NCBI RefSeq assembly: GCF_028823535.1
Contig: NZ_JAQIYM010000090.1
Span: 248,001 to 312,000, forward strand
Direction of reading: 5' to 3'
Length of the DNA stretch: 64,000 nucleotides
Origin: Pseudomonas serbica
GTDB lineage: Bacteria > Pseudomonadota > Gammaproteobacteria > Pseudomonadales > Pseudomonadaceae
The notes under the pieces are model-generated. The model had not been told where the DNA came from. It searched no databases and saw only the letters and a list, made by a program, of their open reading frames with translations. Position 1 is the stretch's first letter. Every line of letters begins with the position of its first letter. Shown here in pieces: positions 16,684-25,415 of the stretch. The translations under genes were made by a program, and so were the position numbers.

Positions 16684-17424
16684 TCACATGCTCATACTTG
16701 GTGAGTCTTCTAGCTCGATGGTGCGCATGCGTGACCGTTTCGCAACAGGCGCCACAGGGGCTTCTGGCTCTGCCCTCTCCCCGGTCAGCGCAAAAATTAC
16801 CTGGCTTGCATCGAAGACTCGGTACTCTTGGCAGCGCGAGTTCTGATTCGTGCCGTTGTAGATCGCGCCGTCAAATCCGCGCTTCCTGGCCTCATTGACG
16901 AACAGTGGATCATCAAGGATCGGCCAGATATCGAGGTAAATCTCTTCAAGCAGATCCGGCGCCTTGAGTGCCACAGTGGCCACGTCACCGTACTCCTCAT
17001 CCGGGTCGATGTTCGAGCCCCAATTGTCGGTGTTGAACACGTGATCCTGGTGCTTGATTAGCAACTCGAGAGCGACCTCGGCACCGACGCTTTTGAGCAA
17101 ATCAGGGTATTCAATAAACGGATCTTTCCAGTTGACGACAGGGTTCTGAATGTCCAAATAAACTTGGTACAGTCGTTGCTCCTTCGGCCCATAATCGTTC
17201 CCTTGATAGTCCGACCTACCTTGCTCGTCGAAACCCGCGTAAATGTTCGCGATTCTCCGGTCACCGAACGAGTACGACCCCAGCTTGCTCTGCAGGGCCA
17301 GAGGGTTACCGCTGTGCACTCCTGTTTCACCGCGATAAAGCAGCAGTGGTTTGCCGTCATCGCCTACCGCCTGGGTCTTGGATAAGTCCGGGAAGGCTTC
17401 AGCCTTCTTCTTGTTGTTATGCAT
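16684..17424 (-). CDS. ADP-ribosyltransferase-like protein (tandem paralogue)
   Basis: 246 residues from the ATG at 17422-17424. It has the same series as its neighbour: GKPLLLYRGETG, SYSFGDRRIANIYAG, VYLDIQNPVVNW, RKRGFDGAIYNG and EYRVFDASQVIFALTGERA. The tandem position and near-collinear similarity show a local duplication. The two differ mostly in the linker after the first strand and in the C-terminal tail. Together with the 114-residue gene upstream they form a probable operon (21-bp gap). Confidence 0.65.
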   Translation of the reverse strand: MHNNKKKAEAFPDLSKTQAVGDDGKPLLLYRGETGVHSGNPLALQSKLGSYSFGDRRIANIYAGFDEQGRSDYQGNDYGPKEQRLYQVYLDIQNPVVNWKDPFIEYPDLLKSVGAEVALELLIKHQDHVFNTDNWGSNIDPDEEYGDVATVALKAPDLLEEIYLDIWPILDDPLFVNEARKRGFDGAIYNGTNQNSRCQEYRVFDASQVIFALTGERAEPEAPVAPVAKRSRMRTIELEDSPSMSM

Positions 17425-17445
17425 ACTTTCCGCCCGCGTCAATTA

Positions 17446-17790
17446 TCAATCTTTGTTTTCACTCGAAAGCATCTGCGCATCAGTGGCTGGCCACTGCTGA
17501 TGCCAAGGCTGGCTCTCTGAGAGGATGAAAGCCGCACACTGAAGCTCTGTAAGCCCGGTGACCGCCACCAGGAACGATATGCAGTCCTTGTCCGTGCGAT
17601 ATACAGCACCCGACTCCGAAACAGCCTGGAAGAACCCGTGAGCCATCCTGTCAGCGGTACTTAGCTCTGGATTTGTGCAAAGGCCTGCTGGCAGCGTAGC
17701 GTCGAGGTATCGTGCATGCGCGTCCCTCAAGGCAGCCTGGGTATCCACTGTGAACTCGTTGACTAACTCTTTCGCGTAAACCGTGCGCAT
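17446..17790 (-). CDS. hypothetical protein with DC/TGL motif domain
   Basis: 114 residues from the ATG at 17788-17790, behind GAAGG. It contains RYLDATLP and then TDKDCISFLVAVTGLTELQC, the same motif pair as the proteins at 8936 and 17950. Function unknown. It is the first gene before the two ART-like paralogues, so it may be an accessory or immunity partner for them; this is a guess from position. Confidence 0.7.
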   Translation of the reverse strand: MRTVYAKELVNEFTVDTQAALRDAHARYLDATLPAGLCTNPELSTADRMAHGFFQAVSESGAVYRTDKDCISFLVAVTGLTELQCAAFILSESQPWHQQWPATDAQMLSSENKD

Positions 17791-17949
17791 TGAAATACCT
17801 TCGTGAAAAAGCCGTTCCTTCCAACCAACGTCGACGAGGCGGCCATGAATCTGCCGCCACACGGTAAGCGCCATCATTTCAAATCAGCATAACTAATCAT
17901 CGCATATCCTATGGGCTCCTGGTAGCGGGAGCCCCACAGAACAGCAGGT

Positions 17950-19425
17950 TCAGATACCCAACTCTTGCCCAAACATCTTACCGAGCATTTTGAGGTTCAT
18001 GGCTTTCAGCAACCGAGGTTCGCCAGTCAGCTCATACAGCGGCTTGAGCATTTCATCCCGGCGTGGATGTCCAATGATCAACTCCAGTGGAACGGTCGCG
18101 AGGAAGCCAATTCGGCCAGGTTTTTTCAGGTCGGCCAGGCACATACGTATCATGAAAGCGTGGTCGACAGGCTCATGTTTTTGAACCTCGTACTGGAACC
18201 GACCAACTGTGGTCAGAATAAAACCTTGATTGCAGTCTATTCCCGCTTGATGCATTTCAAATATAAACCGGTTGGCATTTAGAGCCGAGACCTTGGTTGC
18301 AGTCAGCAACTGATCTATAAAATCAGCTGGGGCTAATTTTAAAAACTCCGGCACGAAAATATCTGACCATTTATGGTCATTTTTAATATCGCTAACTACA
18401 GACTCCAATGCCTTGCACTGAGCAATATCATTCCAGTATTGCCGGATAGGATTACCATACTCCTTAAAGAGCCATCGTGACTTCATGTCAAATTCAGGGT
18501 TGGCTTCCGCATATACTTTGTAATAGCCGACAACGTGATTGGCTATTTTCTGTACCGTACCATCACCCCTGTACTTTGCAATTCCAGGTAAACTTTGCAA
18601 ATACTTGAATGCTTCAAGATCATCGAAGTGAAATGCCGACTGAATCAGTACCGGCATAAAATTATCAAGGCGATCTTTGAAGTAATCCTTACTTCTAAGC
18701 GTGCCATCCTGCTCGCGGCACAGGTTGACCACAGGCGCCTGTGTTTGGCTAGGATCAGTGCAGTACTGGGAGGTCAACCTAGCCAGGTGATCTATAGAAG
18801 AAGCGTTTTTGATAACGTACTTCATCATTTCATCTGCACTGGCAGGAGAGTATAAGCGCTCGGAAATCCAATCCATGACGTAATCTAACGATGGTTTTGC
18901 TACCAACTCGTCCTCACTGACCAATCCCTGGAAATTCAGCCGTGAGTAATATCTAACATCACTGATTAATTTACCTAGCTTATTCAGCCTGTTTCCAGCC
19001 ATCGCAAGACTATCAAGGACAGCATGAAGTGGCTTTACATCAACTTGTTTGAAAAGCTTATAGCTAAACTCATCAAACTCTAGATTAGTAATATTTTTTA
19101 TGCGTTCGGCAACGCTTTCAACTGGTGAACGCTTTAATGACTCTTGATTCTGAGGTGGAACAAATTGAATCCCACGCACAGCCAAATATTCACTGCAAAG
19201 CGCCCCTGACAGCCCGGTCGACTTTATAAGATAATCAACGCAATCAGCCTTGTATGCGATACCCTGGCCATCTGCGTCTTTTCGCAATAGGTTTGGAAAG
19301 TCCAAACGGCAGGACTCAATCGCAGCAGGAGTGCATCGATCTTTATAGTAATCGATGACCGACAAGTACAACTCCATTGAGTTGTAGAGCAGTTCATCCT
19401 CTTCCTGCGTTGCGTTATATGCCAT
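17950..19425 (-). CDS. large hypothetical protein with N-terminal DC/TGL domain
   Basis: 491 residues. The first ~100 contain LYLSVIDYYKDRC and ADCVDYLIKSTGLSGALC, the longest member of the DC/TGL family here; the rest is helical with no recognised domain. The gene is more AT-rich than its neighbours (note the A/T runs around 18.3-19.2 kb), which suggests separate ancestry. No signal peptide or membrane segment. Preceded by a weak ribosome site, so the start is uncertain. Confidence 0.75.
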   Translation of the reverse strand: MAYNATQEEDELLYNSMELYLSVIDYYKDRCTPAAIESCRLDFPNLLRKDADGQGIAYKADCVDYLIKSTGLSGALCSEYLAVRGIQFVPPQNQESLKRSPVESVAERIKNITNLEFDEFSYKLFKQVDVKPLHAVLDSLAMAGNRLNKLGKLISDVRYYSRLNFQGLVSEDELVAKPSLDYVMDWISERLYSPASADEMMKYVIKNASSIDHLARLTSQYCTDPSQTQAPVVNLCREQDGTLRSKDYFKDRLDNFMPVLIQSAFHFDDLEAFKYLQSLPGIAKYRGDGTVQKIANHVVGYYKVYAEANPEFDMKSRWLFKEYGNPIRQYWNDIAQCKALESVVSDIKNDHKWSDIFVPEFLKLAPADFIDQLLTATKVSALNANRFIFEMHQAGIDCNQGFILTTVGRFQYEVQKHEPVDHAFMIRMCLADLKKPGRIGFLATVPLELIIGHPRRDEMLKPLYELTGEPRLLKAMNLKMLGKMFGQELGI

Positions 19426-19526
19426 TTCAATCGCCCAAAGTCTAAATACCCAATTCCTTTACCTTATCGCAGGCTGGGTATCGGTGACCAGATCAAGATC
19501 GAACTTTGGGCGATTTCAATACGCAT

Positions 19527-20447
19527 CTAGGGAAAAGAGGCGATTGGCTGATCGTGCAGGCTGTGCAGAAGCGGTCGGCTGAAGGCCCTCTCCTCATCGA
19601 CACTGATTAGCCCCTTGGCCGCAAGGACGCCTTGCACATAGCCCAGGCGAATAGACTGCGACTCTAGGTCACAATCTTCAATGACTTCGAGGGAGTCATA
19701 GATCATGATCTCGATGGGCTTGAGCTCCTTACGGAGCGGCGCATCTATGGAAATTTTGGAAATGATCCCAAGGTAGCGGTCGAACAGCTTTGACAGCACG
19801 TTCTGTGCCGCACTGGTAAGGTCACCTTTAACCAGCCCGGTGTACCCGCTGAATTCAAGGCGCTTGTCCAATGTGCTGAGCACCCCGCCAGCAAAGCCCA
19901 TCCACCGGCACAGTTTGTCCGACGGGTATCGCTGGTTATTGTCCAGCGCCTCCTTGCAGAGCTGCTGAAGATGAGCAACACCGCATTTCTCAGGCATGAT
20001 CGGAGGATGCACCTCAAAGACCTGCAGATCGACCAGAGCCCCTCTGAAGAAGTCGAGGACTGGCACGAGCCCGGACGCAGGTTTACGTTCGGATTTAACG
20101 ATAGGCTCCTCTTGTACAAACGAAATGGTGCTTCTGTGGTAACACACCACATTCCCTCTGCCGGTCACCCGGTAGAACGGGCCGAATTCGTCAGTTGACC
20201 CAGCGTAGAAAAAATCATGGTCTGAGGATTTTTTAGGCCAGATTTTGACTCTGAACCGCGCCGAGGTGGCGTCCAGTGGGAGCTCACCATTTGTCTCGTA
20301 AAACTTGATGACATCCTCCAAGGGGAACCTGTTGATCACATCATCGGCGCAAAGAACGCACAGGAAATTGCCATCGATGAACAGCTTCTGAACGTCGTCA
20401 TATCGAAACGGACGCAAGGTGTCCTGAAGACGGATACATATCTGCAT
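19527..20447 (-). CDS. hypothetical protein
   Basis: 306 residues from ATG behind AAGGCG. The N-terminal 120 residues are strand-rich (VQKLFIDGNFLCVLCADDVI, FRVKIWPKK, YRVTGRGNVVCYH); the rest is helical (CKEALDNNQRYPSDKLCRWMGFAGGVLSTL). No domain is recognised. Monocistronic or loosely following the ATP-grasp operon. Confidence 0.7.
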   Translation of the reverse strand: MQICIRLQDTLRPFRYDDVQKLFIDGNFLCVLCADDVINRFPLEDVIKFYETNGELPLDATSARFRVKIWPKKSSDHDFFYAGSTDEFGPFYRVTGRGNVVCYHRSTISFVQEEPIVKSERKPASGLVPVLDFFRGALVDLQVFEVHPPIMPEKCGVAHLQQLCKEALDNNQRYPSDKLCRWMGFAGGVLSTLDKRLEFSGYTGLVKGDLTSAAQNVLSKLFDRYLGIISKISIDAPLRKELKPIEIMIYDSLEVIEDCDLESQSIRLGYVQGVLAAKGLISVDEERAFSRPLLHSLHDQPIASFP

Positions 20448-20496
20448 GATTGCGCCTTAACTCATTGAATAAACTGAAATCGAACGGTTAGTTGCA

Positions 20497-21255
20497 TTAG
20501 CAAACAAGACGAGCGTCCATCCCGACCATCTGATCCCATCGCGCTTGCAACATGGCCAGGTAACTCTCCCCCGGCAGGGCGCCGTAGGCGCCAACGGAAA
20601 AGCCGTCATTGCATTCGACCAGGGCGGTTCGACCACACGCCAGCACGCCAAAATCGATGGCGTAGCCCATTGGTGCGTTAGGCTGCTGGGCCATGAGGAT
20701 CAAAGCCTCGGCAACGATGGTAGCGTCAGGCATCAGTCGGTCATTGCCTGCATAGCAGGCCTGGAACAGCAACTCCTGACCTATGACGTAGCAGCGCCAT
20801 TCACTGAGCCACTGTACCACCTCACTGTGATAGACCGACTCAGACCTGGGGATCCCGCTCATGCGGTAATCATTGGCTTCACGCAGCACCAGACCGGTAA
20901 AGCGTTTTGCGCGCAACGCGGGCTTCACAAACACCGGGGCCCGGTAAGCCACCCGTTCCATCACCTTCCCGAGCGTCGACAGGCCGACATCGCGATGCAG
21001 CAGGTGAGCCAGGCAGTCGGGGTAGCAGGACTCTGATGGCAGTTGCAGGGCGCGCTGCCGAAGCGCGTATTTCATGAAATCCAACCCACCCACAACCAGC
21101 CGGCTGGCGCTCGAATCGAAGCGATTGCGCATCAACTGCGATGAAGCGGCCTTCAAGTAGGTTCTGCCCTGGCCATGAAGGGCATTGATAACCAGGTGCT
21201 CTTCCGGGCCAAAGCGAAAGCTACGGTGCTCAATAAGAACATCGTCTTCCCGCAT
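20497..21255 (-). CDS. ATP-grasp domain protein
   Basis: 252 residues from the ATG at 21253-21255 (AAGGGG 7 bases upstream). The second half has the ATP-grasp signature of the DUF4343-type group: VFVKPALRAKRFTG, SEVVQWLSEWRCYVIGQELL, and the metal-binding end MGYAIDFGVL ... ALVECNDGFSVGAYG (D-x-G and ECND). ATP-grasp enzymes ligate a carboxylate to an amine or thiol. The acceptor is unknown. It is the last gene of a three-gene operon with a P-loop-like and a winged-helix-like protein, and so may modify a peptide or protein partner. Confidence 0.75.
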   Translation of the reverse strand: MREDDVLIEHRSFRFGPEEHLVINALHGQGRTYLKAASSQLMRNRFDSSASRLVVGGLDFMKYALRQRALQLPSESCYPDCLAHLLHRDVGLSTLGKVMERVAYRAPVFVKPALRAKRFTGLVLREANDYRMSGIPRSESVYHSEVVQWLSEWRCYVIGQELLFQACYAGNDRLMPDATIVAEALILMAQQPNAPMGYAIDFGVLACGRTALVECNDGFSVGAYGALPGESYLAMLQARWDQMVGMDARLVC

Positions 21256-21266
21256 GGACAGCCCCT

Positions 21267-21920
21267 TCAAACCTGATAACCTGCTACTTTCGCGGCCTTT
21301 TCAAAGTCCGCCCAGAACACAGCGCGGTCGACAATGTTATCACCGTAGGTTGGCACCCGCCGACCGGTCAGTTCGAAGGCTAGCGCACTGCTTAGTTCTT
21401 CACGCAGTTGTGTTTCCACCTCGCCGAACTCGGCAATCCTGGCATCGATGCCTGAACGCTCTAAGAATGCGATCATTTGCGGTTGTTTGAGCTCAATATT
21501 CGTTTGCATACAAACAGCATTTACTGCCGAGCGTACCAATGACCGAGTGAGGACAACACCGTTGGCCGTGGTTATGGGATGAACTTCTTTCCTGTGCTTC
21601 TTCCCGCGTGGCCGTTCAACATCGGACACAATGTACGTCTTGCGACGGCGCTGGAGCGCCCTTGGATTTCGCCCTGAAAGCCCTAACGCCAGCCTGCGAG
21701 ATGCTTCGAACTCGTAGGGTAGCAACCCCCTTCCGCCCTCATCACGAAAGCAACTGGAGTCAATGACAAACCTGCCTTCCTGTCGCGCCTTCGCCAGAAA
21801 CGATTCGCTTAACAAAGAGCGCCCCTTCCCGGTCGTTCCAACGATCATTGTATGGAATTGACTGGCTGACGCCTCAAACACAGCGCCATCTGGAGTAACA
21901 AATTTAGGGTACATAACCAT
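21267..21920 (-). CDS. hypothetical protein with degenerate P-loop-like motif
   Basis: 217 residues. Residues ~24-36 read MIVGTTGKGRSLL, close to the G(T)TGxGKS loop of FtsK/HerA/VirD4-type ATPases but with Arg where the essential Lys should be, followed by RFVIDSSC, a Walker-B-like strand. There is no room for a full ATPase core. It may be a dead P-loop protein or coincidence. The C-terminal half is helical. It lies 11 bp before the ATP-grasp gene and follows the winged-helix gene by 21 bp. Confidence 0.6.
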   Translation of the reverse strand: MVMYPKFVTPDGAVFEASASQFHTMIVGTTGKGRSLLSESFLAKARQEGRFVIDSSCFRDEGGRGLLPYEFEASRRLALGLSGRNPRALQRRRKTYIVSDVERPRGKKHRKEVHPITTANGVVLTRSLVRSAVNAVCMQTNIELKQPQMIAFLERSGIDARIAEFGEVETQLREELSSALAFELTGRRVPTYGDNIVDRAVFWADFEKAAKVAGYQV

Positions 21921-21941
21921 GAGTGTCGCAATCCTTTGTAT

Positions 21942-22259
21942 TCAAGTGGGCAGGCGGTACCGATAGACGTGCGTGCCTTCAATGGGTTCGCGGATGACCA
22001 CCTCGTGATCCAGGAGCTCGCTCAGGGTCTGGTTGAAGCTCTGATCAGGCGCCTTGATACCAAGCGCTTGGCGCCACTCGTAGGAGGTCAGAGGGCGACG
22101 TGCCAGGCAGGCAAGATAACGTTCGTATTTCTCCTTATCACCGGCGCTGATCGCCTTGAATTCCCGACGAACAGCCTCCACAGCCCCAATCAAGGGTGCG
22201 AAAAATAGGCGTGGGGTTTCCTTGGCAGCTTTAAGAAACTCATCTTTGAGCGTCGTCAT
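21942..22259 (-). CDS. small winged-helix-like protein
   Basis: 105 residues from the ATG at 22257-22259 (GAGGTG 9 bases upstream); the longer in-frame reading would start inside a terminator. The C-terminal 60 residues (RRPLTSYEWRQALG, FNQTLSELLDHEVVIREPI, VYRYRL) have the helix-helix-wing pattern of small HTH proteins. It is the first gene of the P-loop-like/ATP-grasp operon. A repressor role is possible but not shown. Confidence 0.65.
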   Translation of the reverse strand: MTTLKDEFLKAAKETPRLFFAPLIGAVEAVRREFKAISAGDKEKYERYLACLARRPLTSYEWRQALGIKAPDQSFNQTLSELLDHEVVIREPIEGTHVYRYRLPT

Positions 22260-22323
22260 CTGGCAATACACCTCATCAGATCCCACGACTGGCGTGGCGA
22301 CAATATAACGATTATGTAGCAGC

Positions 22324-22347
22324 AAAAAACCGCCTATTAAAGGCGGT
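22324..22347 (-). terminator. rho-independent terminator in the leader of the winged-helix operon
   Basis: On the minus strand AACCGCC-TTTAATA-GGCGGTT is followed by TTTTTT. It lies between a strong promoter (22418-22445) and the operon start at 22259, so it either ends a short RNA or acts as an attenuator. Confidence 0.75.
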
Positions 22348-22411
22348 TTAAGCAGGTTTCAGCCTGGGCCCTGGCCCTGGAATCAGACACTGCAATCAGC
22401 GCGGCATAGGT
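22324..22411 (-). ncRNA. candidate small RNA or attenuator leader
   Basis: A minus-strand promoter with TTGACA and TATATT at 16-bp spacing predicts a start near 22411, and a hairpin plus six T's ends at 22324, giving an ~88-nt transcript with no ORF. It contains a G/C-rich repetitive part (GGGCCAGGGCCCAGG). The same sequence could be a leader with conditional read-through into the operon at 22259. Confidence 0.4.
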
Positions 22412-22417
22412 AGCGTC

Positions 22418-22445
22418 AATATATGCCTATTGTATCACATGTCAA
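22418..22445 (-). promoter_or_regulatory. near-consensus sigma70 promoter
   Basis: TTGACA (22440-22445, minus strand) and TATATT (22418-22423) with a 16-bp spacer. It lies downstream of the gene ending at 22477 and drives the candidate RNA/leader. Confidence 0.6.
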
Positions 22446-22476
22446 TAGGCCATTCCATGCCTAACCTACCGGCAGC

Positions 22477-23838
22477 CTACTGCTGAGGCGGTTTTGCCTC
22501 AGGACTATCCAGTGCCTTTCGGCTTTGCTGGACACCGGCAACGATTTCTCGCTCTTTTACGACCTCCTCCATACGTTGCTTGATCGCTATCTCGGCTTCC
22601 GCCCTCAAGTAATCAGCTCTGTCTTCCGCCGAACGGGCAGCGCTACTATCCATAGCCCGCATTTCTACCAATTTTTGTACATTTTTGAGCTCTTCAGTGT
22701 GGATGTTGATCGCACTCTGCATAGCCGCCCTCATACTAACAATGCGCTCTTCTGCGGATCGAGCTGCCATGACCTCAAGCGCATGAGAATTGAAGTGATT
22801 CGTCAGTTTATCAACAATGTTTTTAACTTTGCTTTCGTCGGAATAGCGGTTTAAGACCCAGGCATTTACCCAGCTCTTGTTTAATTCCAATGCGTCCTTC
22901 GGATCTTTTCCGTCCAGATAACCTGCCATGATCTTGCTGATCAAGATGGTGGCGTCAGCTGCACTCAACCGTATTTTTCCGTTTTCTTTCAGCTTATCCA
23001 AATATCGCGATGAATTCTCGAATCCTCGCAGAACCGCCTGCGGTTTCACCTCATTGGCGGCACCACCTGGGATGGAAAGACCAAATTTTTCCGGATTTTT
23101 CACCAACTCCTCAATGAAATCGAAGTCTTTGTCAGAGGCAGTTGTATTATCTGCATAAACCAATATTGCAGACATCGCGCCTAGCAATGTTGAGACCTCA
23201 TACCCTCGAATAAATTGATCTACTTCACCTTCGGATACATAGTTCTTATCAAGTTCCTTGAACCTTCTGGTCAGGTATCGCCGGAACTCGAAATCAACAT
23301 CGTCGTTAACGTCGAGATGGTCGCCATAGCGTGTCTTAAAATAACCGGCGAAGCTAACAAGCATCTTCCGGCTTTCATCCAAACGGCTATTGCGCTCGAT
23401 GGTAGCGTCCAATGCCGTCAGATAGTTGCTAACCTCCGTCTTTGAAAACGACTGATCAGCGTGATGGGCTTCCAAAAAATCTCGACACTGCTTATAACTG
23501 TTGATTACTGTATCTGCTTGAATCAAATGCAATTGAGATTTTGGGAAAATATTATGGCCACCAATGATCCCGCGCTCATCCCAAAAAATCCACGAATCAT
23601 ACAAGTTTGAAGGTTTCGTAGAGAGTTGATATCCATGCTCTAGAAAAGCTGTCTGTGATCCAAGCCATTCAGAAACGGATTCGCCCTGCGTACATGGCGT
23701 GGCGGTCATCACAAGATCAGGATCCACCAGCCTTTTGACTGTTACACCAACAGCCGTAAGTACACCTAATAATGCCAACCCAATTACTAATTTCGTATTC
23801 GTTGGAATCTTAGACAATTTACTTTCTGTATTTTTCAC
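22477..23838 (-). CDS. membrane protein of the TerB-like family, coiled-coil tail
   Basis: 453 residues, GTG start. A membrane segment (residues ~17-36) is followed by a large extracytoplasmic or cytoplasmic part. Residues 217-245 (LLGAMSAILVYADN ... FIEEL) are like TerB-type helices and align with the proteins at 24560 and 27837. A second shared segment lies before it (SYKQCRDFLEAHH ... LDESRKML). The C-terminal ~90 residues form a long charged coiled coil with repeated SAEERI/SAEDRA and EEVVKERE. In TerB proteins the pocket binds divalent metal at the membrane face; the family link here is by pattern only. Confidence 0.7.
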   Translation of the reverse strand: MKNTESKLSKIPTNTKLVIGLALLGVLTAVGVTVKRLVDPDLVMTATPCTQGESVSEWLGSQTAFLEHGYQLSTKPSNLYDSWIFWDERGIIGGHNIFPKSQLHLIQADTVINSYKQCRDFLEAHHADQSFSKTEVSNYLTALDATIERNSRLDESRKMLVSFAGYFKTRYGDHLDVNDDVDFEFRRYLTRRFKELDKNYVSEGEVDQFIRGYEVSTLLGAMSAILVYADNTTASDKDFDFIEELVKNPEKFGLSIPGGAANEVKPQAVLRGFENSSRYLDKLKENGKIRLSAADATILISKIMAGYLDGKDPKDALELNKSWVNAWVLNRYSDESKVKNIVDKLTNHFNSHALEVMAARSAEERIVSMRAAMQSAINIHTEELKNVQKLVEMRAMDSSAARSAEDRADYLRAEAEIAIKQRMEEVVKEREIVAGVQQSRKALDSPEAKPPQQ

Positions 23839-23897
23839 TATTTAAGCTCAGGTTATGACAAAAAATTAAGTATCGTCCTGCATGAACACCAGATAAC

Positions 23898-23925
23898 AAA
23901 AAGCCGGCTCGATGCCGGCTTTTTA
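23898..23925 (-). terminator. rho-independent terminator, probably bidirectional
   Basis: AGCCGGC-TCGAT-GCCGGCT flanked by A5 and T5, so both strands can use it. It ends the lipoprotein gene just upstream on the minus strand. Confidence 0.85.
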
Positions 23926-23936
23926 GGCTATTGGGT

Positions 23937-24473
23937 TTAGTAATTTGCCCCCGGCCTTACGTAGTCGGAAAACGACGCCCCATCACCGTAAATTTTCACG
24001 AACTGCTCGTCCGACAATGCGGCGAGTTCATCACGTGATTTTGTGTACATTTTCACTCTGGCCTCGAGTTGCCCCATCCTCACCGGTTTGATATTGCTGT
24101 CCGGTTGGGTGTTCCACTCGTCCAGCTTGGCCTGCTCGGCATCCAGTTGTTCCTGCTCGATGCGAAGCATCCGCACACGATGCTCTTTCAGGTAGAAGGT
24201 GTGGGCTTCAACGATCAAAGGCTTCATGCCTTCGATGGTTTTCCCGTGGAGTACCTTGAGGTACTGACCATCTGGGTAGCGATGCTTCAACATTTTCAGG
24301 TCGAGATCCCACTGGAGAATCTGCGATGGATCATGAATATCCCCCACCACCTGGCGGAAGGTATGCTGGAGCGACTGATCGGAAGCGCCATCGATCTTGG
24401 TGATCTTGGATTCGCCACACGCGGCCAACAGCAGCACAGCGGCCAGTACCACGGATTTTTTGAAGATACCCAT
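23937..24473 (-). CDS. outer- or inner-membrane lipoprotein
   Basis: 178 residues behind AAGGGA. Signal peptide FKKSVVLAAVLLLAAC with lipobox LAAC (Cys at residue 19). The mature protein is soluble and helical with a charged coiled coil (RMLRIEQEQLDAEQAKLDEW). No domain recognised. It lies between two TerB-like membrane proteins, which suggests a shared envelope function. Transcribed from the palindromic promoter at 24508-24536. Confidence 0.8.
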   Translation of the reverse strand: MGIFKKSVVLAAVLLLAACGESKITKIDGASDQSLQHTFRQVVGDIHDPSQILQWDLDLKMLKHRYPDGQYLKVLHGKTIEGMKPLIVEAHTFYLKEHRVRMLRIEQEQLDAEQAKLDEWNTQPDSNIKPVRMGQLEARVKMYTKSRDELAALSDEQFVKIYGDGASFSDYVRPGANY

Positions 24474-24507
24474 TTTAATCCCTTATCTTGCTTGAGTGAG
24501 TACTCGA

Positions 24508-24536
24508 ACCATATCATAAATTGACATGCTGTCAAT
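24508..24536 (-). promoter_or_regulatory. promoter within a perfect inverted repeat
   Basis: ATTGACA-TGC-TGTCAAT (24520-24536) is a perfect 7-3-7 inverted repeat, the twin of the one at 1414-1430. On the minus strand TTGACA pairs with TATGGT (24508-24513) at 16-bp spacing, 35 bp before the lipoprotein start. Both copies also share a neighbouring ATATCATA. Confidence 0.5.
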
Positions 24537-24559
24537 ACACCACCATGGTTAACCCAGCA

Positions 24560-25249
24560 TCAATGTACTGCTGCCCCGCCCGGCACTAAATTTAACTTTT
24601 GATCCGGCTGATTTATGATTTTGCGCAGTTTGCGAAAAATCATCACGGCACGTTCCAGCGCCTCGGTGCTTTCCTGCGAATCAACTGACACGTTATCCCC
24701 CTCAGGCCCCTCCCATAGCCGCGATAGCGCAAGCAGCAACCGCGCATCGTCCTGTGGGCTGTCTGTATGGCTGACCTTGGCTTGTAGTGTCTCTTTGAAC
24801 TGAAACAAATCGCCGGCTGTGAACGGCGGTGCTTTGCCATCGCCCCTGAACATTTGGTAGGCATCTAGACAAGCCTGGTATTGACGGCGCCAGGTCTCAG
24901 GATCAATGCGAGCGAGCATCGATGAGGAGATGTCGAATTCGCCCTGCTCCTGCGCGAGCAGGCTATTACTCCCGATCAGTTTGTCGACAAATACAGATTC
25001 ATTTGGGGTGACGGTGCCGTCAGCTAGCACCAGGATCGCAGTGGTGACGCCCATCAACTGCGAAACATTGGCCGCCTCGGCAAACGGTGAAGCCTGCAAT
25101 AGGCTCACCCTTTTTTCAGGTGCAGGCTTGAAGTGGCCCCTCACCCATGGGCATTCAAGAAGCGCCAGCAGCGAAATGCCTAACACCAGAAACCCCGCAC
25201 CCGTCCAGCAGAGCCATCTCGGCATTTTGAAAGGCTTTGAAGTACTCAT
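24560..25249 (-). CDS. membrane protein of the TerB-like family
   Basis: 229 residues. A membrane anchor (residues ~13-32) is followed at 65-91 by LMGVTTAILVLADGTVTPNE-type helices that match TerB-like ADG ... E loops. YQACLDAYQMF and DDARLLLAL correspond to a second block of the 453-residue protein. The remainder is helical. Probably exported on one face of the inner membrane. Function unknown. Confidence 0.7.
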   Translation of the reverse strand: MSTSKPFKMPRWLCWTGAGFLVLGISLLALLECPWVRGHFKPAPEKRVSLLQASPFAEAANVSQLMGVTTAILVLADGTVTPNESVFVDKLIGSNSLLAQEQGEFDISSSMLARIDPETWRRQYQACLDAYQMFRGDGKAPPFTAGDLFQFKETLQAKVSHTDSPQDDARLLLALSRLWEGPEGDNVSVDSQESTEALERAVMIFRKLRKIINQPDQKLNLVPGGAAVH

Positions 25250-25415
25250 GAGGCGCGCATCCAGAGTGCGTAAGGAATCCGCCCTACGGGGCGGCGTTTG
25301 ATGGGTCGTATTATGGGTCGCGTTGGCGCTATGTCAATTGGTGGTGTATGTTTGCGACCTATCTATGATTGGAGCCGGCCAAGGCCGGAGTCTCGAGCCT
25401 CTCCTCAGGATCCCT

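Noticed and set aside
21267..21920. Conjugative coupling ATPase
   Set aside because: The loop has Arg in place of the essential Lys and the protein is too short for an ATPase core.
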